Shown: piece by piece, positions 36,354 to 44,628 of the stretch | Layout: each line of letters begins with the position of its first letter | Numbering within the stretch: position 1 is the first letter of the stretch | NCBI RefSeq assembly: GCF_013386825.1 | Contig: NZ_JACARC010000025.1 | Coordinates: 1-55,886, forward strand | Reading direction: 5' to 3' | Source: Pseudomonas sp. IPO3778 | Lineage (GTDB): Bacteria > Pseudomonadota > Gammaproteobacteria > Pseudomonadales > Pseudomonadaceae | DNA length: 55,886 bases | Notes under the pieces: generated by a model | What the model saw: the letters and a program-made list of their open reading frames with translations, nothing else | Databases searched by the model: none | Told to the model about the DNA's origin: nothing | Translations under genes and position numbers: made by a program

Positions 36354-37514
36354 TCAACGCAACAGTGGCCGCAACAGTTCGCGGGCAATAATGTGCCGCT
36401 GGATTTCCGAAGTGCCTTCCCAGATCCGTTCGATCCGCGCGTTGCGCCAGATGCGCTCCACCGGCCCTTCATCCATCAAGCCCATGCCGCCGTAAATCTG
36501 CACGGCCTCATCGGCGACCTTGCCCAGCACTTCGCTGGCAAACAGTTTGGCCATGCCGGCCTCGCCATCGGTCATGGTGCCCTGGTCCATCTTCCAGGCG
36601 GTGTTCAGGGTCAGCAGCTCGGCCGCACGAATCTGCGTGGCCATGTCGGCAAGCTTGAACGAGATGCCTTGATAGGTGCCGATGGGCTGGCCGAACTGTT
36701 TGCGGTCGGCGGCCCATTGCAAGGACACGTCCAGTGCACGCTGGGCCTGGCCCACGCAGTTGGCCGCGACCATTACCCGCCCGGCCGTCAGCCAGGCGTT
36801 GGCCACATCCCAGCCCTTGCCGACTTCGCCGAGGACTTTGGAGGCCGGCACGCGGCAGTCGTCGAAGAACATTTCATAGGTGTGGTAGCCGCGGTTGCTG
36901 ACGCACTTGGGGCCCCGGCGAATGGTCATGCCCGGCGTGCCACGGTCCACCAGGAACGACGTCACCGCGTTGCGCTGGCGGCCGTTGTGTTCGTAGGTGT
37001 CGGTGACAGCAAACACAATCGCAAAATCGGCGTGGCCGGCATGGCTGATGAAGTGCTTGCTGCCGTTCAGCACAAAGTCATCGCCACTGCGCACGGCGCG
37101 GGTCTTGATCGCATTGGCGTCGGACCCCGCACCCGGTTCGGTCAGGGCGAAGCAGTCGACCTTCTTGCCCTGCACGCACGGCAACAGGTACTCGCCAATC
37201 TGCGCACCGGTGCAGGCCATGAGGATTTTCGACGGCCGGGCGACGAACACGTGCAGCGCCCACGACACCTTCGACAACTCCCGCTCGATCAACGCCTGGG
37301 ACAGGTAGTCCAGGCCGCCACCGCCAACCTCTTCCGGCATGTTGAAGGCATAGAAACCGGCAGCGATGGCCTTATCACGGATCTGCGCGGCAAGTTCCGG
37401 TGAGACCTCATCGGCGCGGTCCACCGCCTCCTCGTGGGGCAACAACTCCTTGGCAACAAAACTGCGTACCGCGTCCACCAACATGTCTTGTTCTTGGCTG
37501 GGCTGGAAATTCAT
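36354..37514 (-). CDS. Acyl-CoA dehydrogenase
   Basis: A 386-residue FAD enzyme that introduces a 2,3-double bond in an acyl-CoA. The family signatures are present: ALTEPGAGSDANAIKTRA, the QAQRALDVSLQWAADRKQFGQPI helix, the C-terminal YGGMGLMDEGPVERIWRNARIERIWEGTSEIQ. The Glu in EGTSE is the usual catalytic base. It is cotranscribed with the isomerase/hydratase upstream (41-base gap) and the acyl-CoA synthetase downstream. The chain length and substrate are not predictable. Confidence 0.94.
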   Translation of the reverse strand: MNFQPSQEQDMLVDAVRSFVAKELLPHEEAVDRADEVSPELAAQIRDKAIAAGFYAFNMPEEVGGGGLDYLSQALIERELSKVSWALHVFVARPSKILMACTGAQIGEYLLPCVQGKKVDCFALTEPGAGSDANAIKTRAVRSGDDFVLNGSKHFISHAGHADFAIVFAVTDTYEHNGRQRNAVTSFLVDRGTPGMTIRRGPKCVSNRGYHTYEMFFDDCRVPASKVLGEVGKGWDVANAWLTAGRVMVAANCVGQAQRALDVSLQWAADRKQFGQPIGTYQGISFKLADMATQIRAAELLTLNTAWKMDQGTMTDGEAGMAKLFASEVLGKVADEAVQIYGGMGLMDEGPVERIWRNARIERIWEGTSEIQRHIIARELLRPLLR

Positions 37515-37555
37515 GGCGCTACCTGTCGATCGTTCGAGGGTGTTTTGAGGAGGAA

Positions 37556-38347
37556 TCAGTTGCCGGTGAACTTCGCCGGGCGCTTTTCCATCGAGGCGCG
37601 CAGGGCTTCAGCACCGTCGGCGCTGCGACCGCACAGCAAACCGGCGGCGAGTTCCGCCTGGAGTTGCTCGGGCAAGCTGCGCTCGGCGCCTTCGCGGATC
37701 AGGGTTTTGGTCTGGGCAAAGGCGAACGTCGGGCCGTTGGCCAGGCGCGTGGCCAGCTCGTTGACGTGGGCGTGCAGGTGCTCATCGGCGACGACTTCGC
37801 CCACCAGGCCGGCGGCCAAGGCGCGATCGGCGCTCCACAGTTCATCGAGGAACAGCAGGCGCTTGGCCTGTTCGCTGCCGATCAAGCGCGGCAAATGCCA
37901 GCTGGCACCGGCGTCCGGCGAGTAGGCCATGCTGGTGTAGCCGGCCTTGAAACGTGCCGATTGCGCGGCCACACGCAGGTCGCAGCACAGGGTCAGGTCC
38001 ATGCCGGCGCCGACCGCCGTGCCGTTGATGGCGGCGACTGTCGGCTTGTCGAGGGTGTGCAGGCGAGTCATCAGGGCGTGGGCGGTTTCGGTCCAGCCGT
38101 AGGTTTCGAGGGCACCACGGGCTTCGGCGTCGGCCCATTCAGCCAGGTCGGCACCGGCGCAGAAGCTGCGACCGCTGCCGGTCAGTACCACCACGCGCAC
38201 GGCCGGGTCAGTGTTGAAACCGTCCAGCAAGGCATGCAAGTGCTTGAGGCTCGGGATGTCCAGGGCATTGCGCTGGGCGCCGCGATTGAGGGTGATCCAG
38301 GCGACGCCTGCTTGCACGTGGGTGAGCACGGACGGATCTACAGTCAT
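37556..38347 (-). CDS. Enoyl-CoA hydratase/isomerase family protein, PaaG-like
   Basis: A 263-residue crotonase-fold protein. The oxyanion-hole segments are seen in GRSFCAGADL and NGTAVGAGMDL. The two Glu residues used by true hydratases are not both present: the first site is MDL with Asp, and the second region reads SPDAGASWHLPRLIG as in PaaG-type isomerases. An isomerase role is therefore more likely than hydration. It is the first gene after the TetR regulator across a 154-bp spacer that holds a likely operator (38399-38414) and the promoter. It heads the minus-strand operon leading to the dehydrogenase, synthetase and importer. Confidence 0.85.
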   Translation of the reverse strand: MTVDPSVLTHVQAGVAWITLNRGAQRNALDIPSLKHLHALLDGFNTDPAVRVVVLTGSGRSFCAGADLAEWADAEARGALETYGWTETAHALMTRLHTLDKPTVAAINGTAVGAGMDLTLCCDLRVAAQSARFKAGYTSMAYSPDAGASWHLPRLIGSEQAKRLLFLDELWSADRALAAGLVGEVVADEHLHAHVNELATRLANGPTFAFAQTKTLIREGAERSLPEQLQAELAAGLLCGRSADGAEALRASMEKRPAKFTGN

Positions 38348-38398
38348 GGAATCCTCGAATTATTTTAATTGGCCTGAGGGATGCGACATGGGCCGATA

Positions 38399-38414
38399 CT
38401 AAACGAGTGTTCAG
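38399..38414. promoter_or_regulatory. Probable TetR operator upstream of the acyl-CoA operon
   Basis: CTAAACGAGTGTTCAG is a 16-bp interrupted palindrome (CTrAAC-N4-GTTyAG) lying 52-67 bases before the isomerase start. It resembles BetI-type sites, and a TetR regulator gene ends about 88 bases away. The assignment to that regulator is inferred. Confidence 0.5.
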
Positions 38415-38501
38415 CAAGGAGGCAATCGGGTAGCTGCAAATATTTTTCGAGGGGGAATGCCGGCCTGGACATTGCGTCCAGGCGGCGAAGAAAACGTCAG
38501 T

Positions 38502-39140
38502 TCAGGGTTTGGTCTGAAAGCGCTGGCGGCCACCCGCCTGCAGGCCATCGACCCAGGCTTCGCAGATCTGGATGCCCTGCTCCGGGGTGAACGTGCCGGG
38601 GTTGAGCCCCGACTCCAGCCACAAACCATCGAGCAAGGCGCTCAAGGCAATCGCGGCCAAATCCCCATCGAAGCGCTCCCAGGCTTCTTCTGCGGCCATG
38701 TCCACCAGGGCCGAACGCATGATGGTGCGGTACTCGCCATAGGAATGTTCGTGAGCCTGGTTGATCGCCGGGGCGGTCTTGACCGCGCCCCAGAACACCA
38801 GCCAGGCATCCAGCAGTTGCGGGTCCAGCAGCTCGGGGGAAAACGAGCCGCGAAAAAACGCCGACAAGCGTTCGCGGGGACTGGGTGGTGCCTTGGCCAT
38901 GGCATCACGCAGCAGGTCCATCACCTGCCGGGTGATCGACCGATAGGCCTCGGCCACCAGTTCATCCTTGCCCGAATAGTGATGACTGATCAGCCCCACC
39001 GACACCCCGGCCTCGGCGCTGATCTTGCGGATCGACGCGCCCTGGAAGCCGTCGCGCTTGAGGCAGACCAGCGTTGCCTGGACCAGATTGGCTTTGCGCA
39101 ACTCCGGTTCCATGCGGGAGAAACGGGATTCCTGGGTCAT
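38502..39140 (-). CDS. TetR-family transcriptional regulator, BetI-like
   Basis: A 212-residue regulator. The N-terminal helix-turn-helix is at about 14-62 (KANLVQATLVCLKRDG, IRKISAEAGVSVGLISHHYSGKDELV), close in style to BetI. The C-terminal ligand domain is all-helical. It lies between the aldolase gene upstream and the isomerase operon downstream on the same strand. It likely represses the acyl-CoA operon through the palindrome at 38399 until a pathway compound binds. The inducer is unknown. Confidence 0.9.
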   Translation of the reverse strand: MTQESRFSRMEPELRKANLVQATLVCLKRDGFQGASIRKISAEAGVSVGLISHHYSGKDELVAEAYRSITRQVMDLLRDAMAKAPPSPRERLSAFFRGSFSPELLDPQLLDAWLVFWGAVKTAPAINQAHEHSYGEYRTIMRSALVDMAAEEAWERFDGDLAAIALSALLDGLWLESGLNPGTFTPEQGIQICEAWVDGLQAGGRQRFQTKP

Positions 39141-39181
39141 GAGGCGGTGTCCTTGGGTTGAGTCGGCTGGACGACTCTACC

Positions 39182-39940
39182 TCACTCCCGGAACCCCGGC
39201 GACACCCGATCCAGCAACCGCAGCAATGCCGCCCATGCCAGCTGCATGGCATCCAGGTCCGCCAGCTCACCCTCTTCCAGTGGCCGGCCCGGGTCATTGA
39301 ACTGGCGCTCGGTGTGTTCGCACACAGCCGCAGGCGGCAGGATCAACTTGCCGCACGCCTGGGCGGCGATCTGGATATCGCAGGCCTTTTCCAGGTAATA
39401 CATGCGCAGGAACGCCTGGCTGACCGTCTCCCCCACCGTCAACAGGCCATGGTTGCGCAGCATCAACACCGGCTTGTCACCGAGGTCGCGAACCAGGCGT
39501 TGTTGCTCGTCCATGTCCAGCGCCACGCCTTCGTAGTCGTGGTAGGCGACCTTGCCGTAGAACTCCATGGAAATCTGGTTCACCGGCAACAACCCGCACT
39601 CCAGTGCCGCCACCGCACACCCGGCGCGGGTGTGGGTGTGCAGCACGCACTGGGCGTCTGCGCGGGCCCCGTGAATGGCGCTGTGGATCACAAACCCCGC
39701 CGGGTTGACGCCATGGGCCGACGCCTCGACCGCGCGCCCGTCCAGGCCGATTTTTACCAGGCTGGAGGCGGTGATCTCCTCGAACATCAGCCCATAGGGG
39801 TTGATCAAAAAGTGGTGCTCGGGCCCCGGGATTCGCACCGAGATATGGGTGAAGATCAGGTCACTCATGCGGAAATGCGCGATCAGCCGGTAGCACGCGG
39901 CAAGCTCTTCACGCAGCTGTAATTCGGTGGCCCCAGTCAT
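39182..39940 (-). CDS. Class II aldolase/adducin-family protein
   Basis: A 252-residue zinc enzyme of the L-fuculose-phosphate aldolase/adducin fold. The metal-binding His are in VLHTHTRAGCAV and a third in LRNHGLLTVG; LIFTHISVRIPG near the N-terminus is also typical. Members cleave aldols or decarboxylate or dehydrate related compounds. It is divergent from the OYE-type flavoprotein across a 132-bp spacer holding a palindrome, and the TetR gene follows after 41 bases. It probably belongs to the same catabolic island; the substrate is unknown. Confidence 0.9.
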   Translation of the reverse strand: MTGATELQLREELAACYRLIAHFRMSDLIFTHISVRIPGPEHHFLINPYGLMFEEITASSLVKIGLDGRAVEASAHGVNPAGFVIHSAIHGARADAQCVLHTHTRAGCAVAALECGLLPVNQISMEFYGKVAYHDYEGVALDMDEQQRLVRDLGDKPVLMLRNHGLLTVGETVSQAFLRMYYLEKACDIQIAAQACGKLILPPAAVCEHTERQFNDPGRPLEEGELADLDAMQLAWAALLRLLDRVSPGFRE

Positions 39941-39990
39941 TTTTTGTGCTCCAGGCGGGTGGGTGATGGGGCTGACGCTAATCCAGTCCC

Positions 39991-40019
39991 CAGTAAAAAA
40001 ACAAGTTGATTTTTTACTG
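39991..40019. promoter_or_regulatory. AT-rich inverted repeat in the aldolase/OYE divergent promoter
   Basis: CAGTAAAAAA (39991-40000) and TTTTTTACTG (40010-40019) are perfect 10-bp inverted arms with a 9-bp spacer. The repeat lies 51-80 bases before both divergent starts. It is a good candidate site for the XRE-cupin regulator encoded at 42016, which belongs to a family that often controls the neighbouring divergent genes. Confidence 0.6.
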
Positions 40020-40072
40020 AGGCTGACCTCCTATAGAAAAATAACAACAACAGCGCCTGGAGTATCCGCACC

Positions 40073-42028
40073 ATGTCGCCCCATGCCTTTCCGCATCTTT
40101 TTGAACCGTTGGTACTGCGCGGCAAACGCCTGAAAAACCGCATCATGTCCAGCGGGCACGACACCTCGATGCCCACCGACAACCGGGTCAACGAGCAATT
40201 GATCGCCTATCACCGGGCACGCGCCGAAGGCGGTGTGGGGCTGATTGTGTTGCAGGTGGCCGGCGTGCATGACAGCGCCCGCTACACCTCCCATGTGCTG
40301 ATGGCCACCGATGACAGTTGCATCGACGGCTACCGCCGACTGGCCGAAACCTGCCATGCCCACGGCACCGTGGTGCTGTCGCAGATTTTCCATCCGGGGC
40401 GGGAAATCATGGAATCGGCCGACGGTTTGCTGGCGGTGGCTTACTCGGCCTCCGGGGTGCCCAACGAGCGGTTTCGCGTGATGCCACGCGCCCTTGACCA
40501 AGGAATGATCGACGAGATTGTCGCGGGCTATGGCGCGGCGGCGAAGCGCCTGTATCAGGCCGGGATTGACGGTGTGGAGGTGGTCGCCAGCCATGGTTAT
40601 CTGCCGGCGCAATTTCTCAACCCGCGGGTCAATCGCCGCACCGACGGCTACAACGGCGAGCTGGAACAACGCCTGCGCTTCCTGCGGGAAATCATCGCCG
40701 CAGTACGGTCCGCAACCGACGGGCATTTCATTATCGGCCTGCGCATTTCTGCTGATGAGCGCGACCCCGAAGGCCTGACCGAGGAGGACTCCCTGGCCGC
40801 CGTGCAACAGTTGCAATCACAGCTGGATTACGTGCACATCGTCGCCGGCACCTCGGCCTCCCTCGGCGGCGCGATCCATATAGTACCGCCCATGGCCATT
40901 GCCCCGGCGTACCTGGCGCACGAGGCGGCGACGTTCAAGGCCAGCCTGTCGATTCCGCTGTTCGTCACCGGGCGCATCAACCAGCCCCAGGAAGCCGAAC
41001 TGATGCTGCAACGGGGCCAGGCCGACGTGTGCGGCATGACCCGCGCGCTGATCTGCGACCCCCGAATGCCCGCCAAAACCTCCAGCGGCCATGCCGAAGA
41101 TGTGCGGGCCTGTATCGCCTGCAATCAGGCCTGTATCGGTCACTTCCACAAGGGTTTGCCGATCTCCTGCATCCAGCACCCCGAGACCGGCCGCGAGTTA
41201 CAGTTTGGCCAGTTGCAACCGGCACTGCGGCGCAAGCGCATCATGGTGGTTGGCGGCGGCCCGGCCGGGATGAAGGCGGCAGCGGTGGCCGCCCAGCGCG
41301 GGCATGACGTGACCTTGTATGAAGCCAGTGGTCAGTTGGGCGGCCAGGTGCTCCTCGCGCAACTGCTGCCACGGCGCAGCGAGTTCGGCGGCGCCAGCAC
41401 CAATTTGCAACGGGAAATGGAACTGGCCGGGGTGCGGGTGGTGCGCAATACCCGCGTCGACCGTGAGCGGGTGGAACGCGAACAACCGGATCGCGTGATC
41501 ATCGCCACCGGCGCCGAGCCCTATTGGCCGGCCTTCGAACGCGGCGGCGAGTTGCAGGTGGTGGACGCCTGGCAAGTGCTGCGCGACGAAGTCCCGTTGG
41601 GCCGTTCGGTGGTCGTGGTGGATTGGCGTTGCGACTGGATCGGGCCCGGCATTGCCGAACGCCTGACCCGCGCCGGCCATCAGGTGCAACTGGCAGTGAA
41701 CGGCACCCATTGCGGGGAAAACCTGCCGCTGTACGTGCGTGATCAACTGGCCGGAGAGCTGCACCGGCTGGGCATCCCGATCATCCCTTACGCCCGCTTG
41801 TACGGCTGCGACGACACCACCGTCTACCTGCAACACACCGCCAGCGGCGAGCCGATGCTGCTGGAAAATATCGACACCCTGGTGTTGTGCCAGGGCCATC
41901 AGCCGGTGGACACTCTGGGCGCAGAACTGGAAGGCCTGGTGGGGTTCACGCGCATTGGCGACTGCCTGGCACCGCGTACCGCCGAAGAGGCGATTTATGA
42001 AGGATTGAAGGCCGCGTGGGACATTTGA
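40073..42028 (+). CDS. OYE-type NADH:flavin oxidoreductase with Fe-S cluster (2,4-dienoyl-CoA reductase/demethylase family)
   Basis: A 651-residue protein. The N-terminal OYE TIM barrel (about 1-340) is FMN-binding. The 4Fe-4S motif CIACNQACIGHFHKGLPISC follows (Cys spacing 2, 3 and 11), then FAD/NAD domains from about 390 (VVGGGPAGMKAA). This architecture is shared by 2,4-dienoyl-CoA reductase, trimethylamine dehydrogenase and N-methylproline (stachydrine) demethylase. The neighbouring acyl-CoA genes fit the first; the sox-like operon elsewhere in the window could hint at demethylation. It overlaps the XRE-cupin regulator gene by 13 bases. The family is firm, the reaction open. Confidence 0.9.
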   Translation: MSPHAFPHLFEPLVLRGKRLKNRIMSSGHDTSMPTDNRVNEQLIAYHRARAEGGVGLIVLQVAGVHDSARYTSHVLMATDDSCIDGYRRLAETCHAHGTVVLSQIFHPGREIMESADGLLAVAYSASGVPNERFRVMPRALDQGMIDEIVAGYGAAAKRLYQAGIDGVEVVASHGYLPAQFLNPRVNRRTDGYNGELEQRLRFLREIIAAVRSATDGHFIIGLRISADERDPEGLTEEDSLAAVQQLQSQLDYVHIVAGTSASLGGAIHIVPPMAIAPAYLAHEAATFKASLSIPLFVTGRINQPQEAELMLQRGQADVCGMTRALICDPRMPAKTSSGHAEDVRACIACNQACIGHFHKGLPISCIQHPETGRELQFGQLQPALRRKRIMVVGGGPAGMKAAAVAAQRGHDVTLYEASGQLGGQVLLAQLLPRRSEFGGASTNLQREMELAGVRVVRNTRVDRERVEREQPDRVIIATGAEPYWPAFERGGELQVVDAWQVLRDEVPLGRSVVVVDWRCDWIGPGIAERLTRAGHQVQLAVNGTHCGENLPLYVRDQLAGELHRLGIPIIPYARLYGCDDTTVYLQHTASGEPMLLENIDTLVLCQGHQPVDTLGAELEGLVGFTRIGDCLAPRTAEEAIYEGLKAAWDI

Positions 42029-42594
42029 ACGACCAACCGCCACAACTGTTTCTCGGCACCCGCATCCGTGGCTTGCGCAAGGCGCGAGGCATGACGCTCA
42101 CCGAATTGGCACAGATGAGCGAATTGACCGCCGGCTACATCAGCCAACTGGAACGCAACCTCGCCTACCCGTCGATCCCGGCACTGTTCAATATCGCCCG
42201 CAGCCTGGGCGTGACGATCCAGTGGTTTTTTGCCAGCGAGACCACGCCGGCCCCGCAGGATGAAGGCTTTGTGGTGCGCAAAAACAATCGTCAGAGCATT
42301 CGCTATGAAGACGGCATCGTCGACCAATTGCTGACGCCCCTGCCCAATCATCAGCTGGAGATGCTGCATTCGCGTTTTCCGCCGGGGGCCTATAGCCAGC
42401 AGAGCTATAGCCATGAGGGTGAAGAAGCCGGTTATGTGTTGAGCGGGGAATTCGAGCTGTGGGTGGGTGAGCGGCATTTTCAGCTGGATGAAGGGGACAG
42501 TTTCAGCTTCCCCAGCCGTGAGCCCCATCGGTATGGCAACCCCGGCAAGGTGGATGCGGTGGTGATTTGGGTGATTACGCCGCCGACGTTTTAG
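42016..42594 (+). CDS. XRE-family regulator with C-terminal cupin domain
   Basis: A 192-residue regulator. The helix-turn-helix (about 15-68: RIRGLRKARGMTLTELAQMS, GYISQLERNLAYPSIPALFNIA) is joined to a cupin barrel (about 110-190: YSHEGEEAGYVLSGEFELWVG, LDEGDSFSFPSREPHRYGNPG), the PuuR-like layout. The cupin likely binds a small effector. The GTG start at 42016 lies inside the OYE gene; a TTG at 42025 is possible. Coexpression with the OYE gene and the perfect palindrome at 39991 suggest local control of the divergent aldolase and OYE genes. Confidence 0.9.
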   Translation: MGHLNDQPPQLFLGTRIRGLRKARGMTLTELAQMSELTAGYISQLERNLAYPSIPALFNIARSLGVTIQWFFASETTPAPQDEGFVVRKNNRQSIRYEDGIVDQLLTPLPNHQLEMLHSRFPPGAYSQQSYSHEGEEAGYVLSGEFELWVGERHFQLDEGDSFSFPSREPHRYGNPGKVDAVVIWVITPPTF

Positions 42595-42715
42595 GCCGCT
42601 GAAGCGAATGGAGACGTTTCCTACGGGAACTGGCGACGCTGGCACGTCGGCCATCAATGGCGGGGCCCACAGCCACTTGCTATAAAAACGACTGCATCTT
42701 CTCGAGGTCGTCGCC

Positions 42716-42922
42716 ATGTTTGGATTGTATTCGTTGTTCGCCGGTAAACCGACTCAGGATGACTTGGATACCGTGGAAGCCATCAAGTCAAAAAGAACCA
42801 TGAGAATCGTGGGCGAATGGGGTATTTCAGTCTCCGCCGAAGAAGTCATGGAATCCGATGCCTACAAAGAAGCGATTCGCCAGGTCCGCAAAATGGAGGC
42901 CGATGATTCATGGGCCTGCTGA
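42716..42922 (+). CDS. Hypothetical 68-residue protein
   Basis: A small acidic, mostly helical soluble protein (MFGLYSLFAGKPTQDDLDTVEAIKSK at the start, RKMEADDSWAC at the end). No family is recognised. Its last 13 bases overlap the start of the membrane protein gene at 42910, so the two are translationally coupled and probably act together. The base composition is lower in G+C than the neighbours, suggesting acquired DNA. Confidence 0.6.
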   Translation: MFGLYSLFAGKPTQDDLDTVEAIKSKRTMRIVGEWGISVSAEEVMESDAYKEAIRQVRKMEADDSWAC

Positions 42923-43725
42923 TCATTTTGCCGTTACTGGTCAGCGGTTATCTGGTGTGTATAAAACATCCTTATTACTACTGCCGCCTGCACCGTTTTG
43001 AAGGCCAATTACTCTATCTGCACGTTGCACGGCTGGGGTTGGTTTGTCTGGTCGTCGCAACCCTGATAACTGCCTTGCTTCTGGCAGTGTCAAAACAGGC
43101 GGTTTATATCGCAGGTCACGAGCTTGCGACAGACTACAGCCGCCATCTTGGTTCCCTGTTGGTTCAACTCGACATCGCCAACGACAAAAATTGCGCTCTT
43201 TGGATCTTCCTACTGCAGACCGGACTGACTGCCTTGGTCATTCCTTTTTTCTGGGCAAGGTTTTATGTCAACACAAAGAAAAAAGAACTGAACCTGAAAT
43301 CGGATGAACAACTTAAATACCGGCTTGCGCTGGGCACTCTTGAAGGCACGCCTTTCAAACTATTGCTCAAAGAATCCATTCAACACTACACCCTGTGCAT
43401 GTTCAGCTTGAGCGACCGAAAGGTATATGTCGGTATCGTCATATTCGCTGGAGTACCGACAGAGTCCGAGGGAGCAGACCATGCCTTCACCCTCGTCCCA
43501 ATACTCAGTGGTTACCGGGATAAGGATACGCTGGAAATCACCTTGAATACCCCCTACAGGAACACGAGTTGCGATCCTTCCATCCTGCTGCTCCAGGAAA
43601 CCGTCGTCTCCGTGACCCGCTTCGACTTCAGCACCTGGAACGCCCTCCGGTCGCAAAAAAACCGAAAGATCCAGATGCACAACTACCGGGCGCGTCCTAT
43701 CAAAGCCTCAGGCGCCTGCGCCTGA
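42910..43725 (+). CDS. Hypothetical membrane protein coupled to the 68-residue protein
   Basis: A 271-residue protein with hydrophobic segments near residues 2-18, 38-58 and 95-115 and a C-terminal soluble domain of about 150 residues rich in beta-type sequence (MFSLSDRKVYVGIVIFAGVP, ETVVSVTRFDFSTWNALRS). No family is recognised. The ATG overlaps the preceding gene. Codon use and A+T content differ from the surrounding genes. A 10-bp-stem hairpin at its 3' end separates it from the convergent beta-barrel gene. Confidence 0.62.
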   Translation: MGLLIILPLLVSGYLVCIKHPYYYCRLHRFEGQLLYLHVARLGLVCLVVATLITALLLAVSKQAVYIAGHELATDYSRHLGSLLVQLDIANDKNCALWIFLLQTGLTALVIPFFWARFYVNTKKKELNLKSDEQLKYRLALGTLEGTPFKLLLKESIQHYTLCMFSLSDRKVYVGIVIFAGVPTESEGADHAFTLVPILSGYRDKDTLEITLNTPYRNTSCDPSILLLQETVVSVTRFDFSTWNALRSQKNRKIQMHNYRARPIKASGACA

Positions 43726-43728
43726 GGC
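43705..43728. terminator. Strong hairpin at convergent gene ends
   Basis: GCCTCAGGCG-CCTG-CGCCTGAGGC is a perfect 10-bp stem with a 4-base loop, overlapping the last codons of the membrane protein gene and 12 bases from the stop of the convergent beta-barrel gene. There is no clear T-run, so it may end transcription weakly on both strands. Confidence 0.5.
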
Positions 43729-43739
43729 CTTGCTACCGA

Positions 43740-44495
43740 TCAATCAAACTTCCAGTTCAACCCCACCCGCAGCATCTGCCCGTCATTCTTGAATTTCGAG
43801 TCATAACCCGTGCCCGCCCCGCCGCTGCCCGGAATCACCGCCACGTTCAGCTTGTCTTCGCCCAGGTCGTAGTACAGGTATTCGGTCTTGATCGACAGGT
43901 TTTGCGTGAGCGCCTGTTCGATACCTGCGCCCACCGTGTAGCCCATCTTGAAGTGACTCTGGTCACCGCTGAACTGGGTGTTGCCGGTGGGGCCAAACAT
44001 ATCCACGCTCTGGCTGGTTTCGCCATACGCCAGGCCTGCGGTGCCGTAGATCAACGTATGGTCAAAGGCGTAACCAAAACGACCGCGCAGGGTGCCGAGG
44101 TATTTGATCTTCGATTCAAATTGGTTGTTCAGCGCCAGGTGGGTATTCAGTTGCGAGGTACCGATGTTGCGGCTGTCTTGCAGGTCGGTGTGGGAGATAT
44201 CCGCCTCGACGCCCGCCACCCATTGCCCGAACTGGTAGTTGTAGCCAATCTGCGCGCCGCCGACAAAGCCATTGCGGTCCAGGTCCACCCGGCCCGGACG
44301 CGCACCGCCGTTGATATTGGCGATATTCGGTGCCGCCTGCCCTTTGGTATTGACGTCGCCGTCGCCACCAAAGCCAACACCGGCGTTCAAGCCACCGTAG
44401 AAACCGGTCCAGTCAGTGGCACCGCTATCAGCCGCCTGGGCACAGGCTGAAGCAACCAGAGAGACAGCCGCGACAGCGAGTAAACGAGTGATCAT
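43740..44495 (-). CDS. Outer-membrane beta-barrel protein (Omp25/31-like porin family)
   Basis: A 251-residue secreted protein. The signal peptide MITRLLAVAAVSLVASACAQAA is followed by TDWTGFYGGLNAGVGFGG, the typical first strand, then alternating strands such as GGAQIGYNYQFGQWVAGVEADISHT and LGTLRGRFGYAFDHTLIYGTAGLAYG, and a final strand ending in Phe-Asp (LNWKFD). This is the OmpA-like eight-strand barrel layout without a peptidoglycan domain. The usual terminal Phe is one residue from the end. It has no clear operon partners. Confidence 0.88.
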   Translation of the reverse strand: MITRLLAVAAVSLVASACAQAADSGATDWTGFYGGLNAGVGFGGDGDVNTKGQAAPNIANINGGARPGRVDLDRNGFVGGAQIGYNYQFGQWVAGVEADISHTDLQDSRNIGTSQLNTHLALNNQFESKIKYLGTLRGRFGYAFDHTLIYGTAGLAYGETSQSVDMFGPTGNTQFSGDQSHFKMGYTVGAGIEQALTQNLSIKTEYLYYDLGEDKLNVAVIPGSGGAGTGYDSKFKNDGQMLRVGLNWKFD

Positions 44496-44628
44496 GTAAA
44501 GCTCCTATCATTATGGTTTGAATTGTAGGCACAGCTTCGCCGCGCGCCGATAACCACCGGTGCGAGACAAGAAGACGTTCAGAGGGTGTTACGACCGAGC
44601 CGAGCGGCCCGGGGTGAAACGGTAATGA

